Origin: Rhodobacter huangdaonensis
GTDB lineage: Bacteria > Pseudomonadota > Alphaproteobacteria > Rhodobacterales > Rhodobacteraceae
Assembly: GCF_004022465.1 (NCBI RefSeq)
Contig: NZ_SAVA01000003.1
Span: forward strand, 186,001 to 250,000
DNA length: 64,000 nt
Direction: 5' to 3'
Shown here: positions 60,983 to 64,000 of the stretch, piece by piece
Layout: each line of letters starts with the position of its first letter
Numbering within the stretch: position 1 is the first letter of the stretch
Position numbers and translations under genes: made by a program
The notes under the pieces: generated by a model
Database searches by the model: none
Told to the model about the DNA's origin: nothing
What the model saw: the letters and a program-made list of their open reading frames with translations, nothing else

Positions 60983-62670
60983 GCGCTCAGGTCTTCGACC
61001 GACAGCGCATAGAGCCCCTCGGCGCCCTCGCGCGCCTCGGCCAGCGCCGCGGCGAACTGCGGCAGCAGGCGGCGGATATAGACCGCGGCAAGCTTCGCAT
61101 GACGCGACCCGGCACCCTCGGCGATCGCCGCACGCAGATGGAAATGCGCGCCGAGCACCCGGGCGAAGGCCTTGAGATAGGGCACGGAGCCCGCAAAGCG
61201 GTCCTGCATGTCCTGGCCGATCATCCATTCGGTGTGCTCGCGCAGCGTCTCCGCGGCCTGCCAGACGGCGTCGGCGAGATCGGGCAGCGCCTCGCGCCCG
61301 GCCTTGGCGTCTTCCTCGACCTCCTGCAGCAGGCGGAACGCGGCCTTGCCACCGTCCATCATCTTGCGCCCGACAAGGTCCATCGACTGGATGCCGTTGG
61401 TGCCCTCGTAGATCGCGGTCACACGCACGTCGCGGAAATACTGCGCGGCGCCCGTCTCCTCGATGAAGCCCATGCCGCCGTGCACCTGGATGCCCTGATC
61501 CGAGACCCACATGCCGGTGTCGGTGCCATAGGCCTTGGCGATCGGGGTCAGCAGCGCGGCGCGCGCCGTCCAGGCCTCGTCCCCGGTCGCGTGCCCCATG
61601 TCGATCGCCACGGCGCAGGCAAGCGCGATCGAGCGCGCCGCAAACACCTCGGCCTTCATCGAGGCGAGCATCCGGCGCACGTCGGCATGCTCGATGATCG
61701 GCTTGAACTGCACCCGGTCCTGCGCATATTGCAGCGCCTTCTGATAGGCGCCCTCGGCGATGCCGATGCCCTCGACGCCGACGTTCAGACGCGCGTTGTT
61801 CATCATCGTGAACATCGCGGCCATGCCCTTGTTCGGGCCGTCGACCATCCAGCCCTTCGCGCCCTCGAAGCTCATCACGCAGGTGGGCGAGCCGTGCAGG
61901 CCCATCTTGTGCTCGAGCGAGACGACCTTCAGGCTGTTCGCCACGCCCGGCTCGCCGTTCGCGTCGGGGAGGTATTTCGGCACCATGAAGAGCGAGATCC
62001 CCTTCGTGCCCGGCGCGCCGTCGGGCAGGCGGGCGAGGACGAGGTGGCAGACGTTCTTCGTCATGTCCGAATCGCCCCAGGAGATGAAGATCTTCTGCCC
62101 GGTGACGGAATAGGTGCCGTCGCCATTCGGCTCGGCCTTGGTGCGCAGCGCGCCGACGTCGGAACCGGCCTGCGGTTCGGTCAGGTTCATCGTGCCCGAC
62201 CATTCGCCCGAGATCAGCTTCGGCAGGTAGAGTTCCTTGATCTCGTCCGAGGCGTGATGCTCGAGTGCGTCGATCTGGCCCTGGGTCAGCAGCGGATTGA
62301 GCTGCAGCGCGAGGTTGGCGCCCGACATCATGTCATTGACCGCGATCGCCATCGTCAGCGGCAGGCCCATGCCGCCGTATTCGACCGGCGAGGAGATCCC
62401 GACCCAGCCGCCCTCGGCGATCTGCTCATAGGCTTCCTTGAACCCCGGCGAGGAGCGCACCACGCCGTTTTCCAGCTTCGCCGGATGCAGGTCGCCGTTG
62501 CGGATCAGCGGCGCCATCACCTCGTCGCACAGCTTTGCCGCCTCGGTCAGGATCGCATCGACGGTCTCGCCGGTCGCCTCGGCGAATTTCTCGGTCGCCG
62601 AGACCGGCGCGAGCGGCACCACCTTGTCGAGAATGAACCGCAGTTCCGCGACGGGCGAACGATAGGACAT
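60979..62670 (-). CDS. Acyl-CoA dehydrogenase with C-terminal extension, DmdC-like group
   Basis: A 563-residue FAD-dependent acyl-CoA dehydrogenase. The FAD/substrate motifs are TMNLTEPQAGSDVGALRTKA and QVHGGMGFIEETGAAQYFRD, and the catalytic-base region is TAIYEGTNGIQSMDLVGRK. The extra C-terminal domain (about 440-563) is typical of the long group that includes methylmercaptopropionyl-CoA dehydrogenase DmdC. The exact substrate cannot be told. Electrons would go through ETF to the ETF-QO encoded at 51764. The downstream hydrolase gene overlaps it. Confidence 0.92.
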   Translation of the reverse strand: MSYRSPVAELRFILDKVVPLAPVSATEKFAEATGETVDAILTEAAKLCDEVMAPLIRNGDLHPAKLENGVVRSSPGFKEAYEQIAEGGWVGISSPVEYGGMGLPLTMAIAVNDMMSGANLALQLNPLLTQGQIDALEHHASDEIKELYLPKLISGEWSGTMNLTEPQAGSDVGALRTKAEPNGDGTYSVTGQKIFISWGDSDMTKNVCHLVLARLPDGAPGTKGISLFMVPKYLPDANGEPGVANSLKVVSLEHKMGLHGSPTCVMSFEGAKGWMVDGPNKGMAAMFTMMNNARLNVGVEGIGIAEGAYQKALQYAQDRVQFKPIIEHADVRRMLASMKAEVFAARSIALACAVAIDMGHATGDEAWTARAALLTPIAKAYGTDTGMWVSDQGIQVHGGMGFIEETGAAQYFRDVRVTAIYEGTNGIQSMDLVGRKMMDGGKAAFRLLQEVEEDAKAGREALPDLADAVWQAAETLREHTEWMIGQDMQDRFAGSVPYLKAFARVLGAHFHLRAAIAEGAGSRHAKLAAVYIRRLLPQFAAALAEAREGAEGLYALSVEDLSA

Positions 62671-62799
62671 GGCTTCCTCCTGGGGGCGCTTGGCAAGGGG
62701 CGCCAGCGCGCTTATGACCGAGTTTACTCGGGCGACAAGTTACCGCAAGGGAAGGCGCCTTCAACCGCAACGCAGCGTCACCGGAGGTGAATGGATCGC

Positions 62800-63749
<950 letters not shown>

Positions 63750-63750
<1 letters not shown>

Positions 63751-63885
63751 GGGGCGCTGCCCCCTCGCGCCAGAGGCGCTCACCCCCGAGGTATTTTTGC
63801 CAAGATGAATGCAAAGGCACGTTTCGCTTGCGTTCTTCCTGGGAAAATACCTCGGGGGGAGGCGAAGCCGGGGGGCAGCGCCCCC
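63750..63885. repeat. Palindromic gene-end element, copy D (longest)
   Basis: Two nested perfect inverted pairs: GGGGGCGCTGCCCCC (63750-63764) with GGGGGCAGCGCCCCC (63871-63885), and CCCCCGAGGTATTTT (63783-63797) with AAAATACCTCGGGGG (63844-63858). The element lies between a plus-strand and a minus-strand gene end. It shows the full structure of which copies A to C have parts. Confidence 0.85.
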
Positions 63886-63894
63886 CTTCTGCGC

Positions 63895-64000
63895 TCAGGC
63901 GTGGCCCGCCGCGGCCGAAAGCGTGCGCGGATCGACGCCCATGGTGGCGAGGGCGCGCGTCCATTTCGTCGCGTGATCGGCACCGAGCACGATCTCGGCG
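63895..64000 (-). CDS. C-terminal end of an unidentified protein (cut by window end)
   Basis: The last 34 codons of a minus-strand gene run into the window edge; the end reads MGVDPRTLSAAAGHA before TGA at 63897-63895. Codon use is like that of neighbouring genes. Too little is visible to name the protein. Confidence 0.6.
   Translation of the reverse strand, partial: AEIVLGADHATKWTRALATMGVDPRTLSAAAGHA

Overview
The window is GC-rich chromosomal DNA from an alphaproteobacterium. Gene content points to the Rhodobacteraceae/Paracoccaceae: DUF1489 and DUF6173 proteins, an aa3-type cytochrome oxidase subunit IV microprotein, a class II (B12-dependent) ribonucleotide reductase, an ETF:ubiquinone oxidoreductase, a NikKMLQO nickel importer, and CCCCGAGGTATTT-type palindromes at gene ends. 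Genes are dense, many overlap by ATGA or TGATG, and no phage, insertion sequence, rRNA or CRISPR array was found. There is one tRNA (Gln, TTG).

Layout. 1-9.4 kb: nrdJ behind a leader that can form competing hairpins; DUF1489; sseB followed upstream by a frameshifted uracil-DNA glycosylase; capsule export genes kpsT and kpsE; a flavoprotein; tRNA-Gln; a secreted fasciclin-domain protein. 9.6-38 kb: a large surface-structure locus. Its minus-strand arm runs from a 1107-residue repeat protein and a second BapA-prefix protein into a complete type I secretion system (TolC, LapB-type ABC exporter, HlyD) and then straight into Tad genes (secretin CpaC, CpaD, a TadE-like pseudopilin). A TadG-like protein converges on that arm. 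The plus-strand arm carries TadD-like, CpaB, CpaE/TadZ, CpaF/TadA, TadB and TadC, then two hybrid sensor proteins and a NarL-type response regulator. An Omp85-family protein, a TPR/glycosyltransferase-like protein and a degenerate receiver protein close the block.

38-47 kb: a lipoprotein, a DUF455 ferritin-like protein, an Hsp70-family protein, then divergent nikR and nikKMLQO around a canonical NikR-type operator, then ilvD. 47-57 kb: small metabolic genes (P-loop kinase, GFA-family protein, FUSC, glyoxalase-like), divergent mntH/mntR with two matching operators, a small secreted protein, ETF-QO, a PAP2 membrane protein and greA. 57-64 kb: GNAT and mobA, azlCD, a lipoprotein, the oxidase subunit IV microprotein, an operon of acyl-CoA dehydrogenase, metallo-beta-lactamase and DUF6173 proteins, a Sua5-type threonylcarbamoyl-AMP synthase, and the cut-off end of another gene.

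How the central locus may work. The organisation suggests one adhesion/biofilm module: the type I system would export the two BapA-prefix proteins, the Tad machinery would assemble a fimbria or secretion conduit, and the linked phosphorelay would control both. No Flp pilin or prepilin peptidase gene is present in the window. The most unusual items are the repeat adhesin, the fusion of type I secretion and Tad genes in one gene string, a NikR that has lost all four canonical nickel ligands although its operator is intact, and the nrdJ leader.
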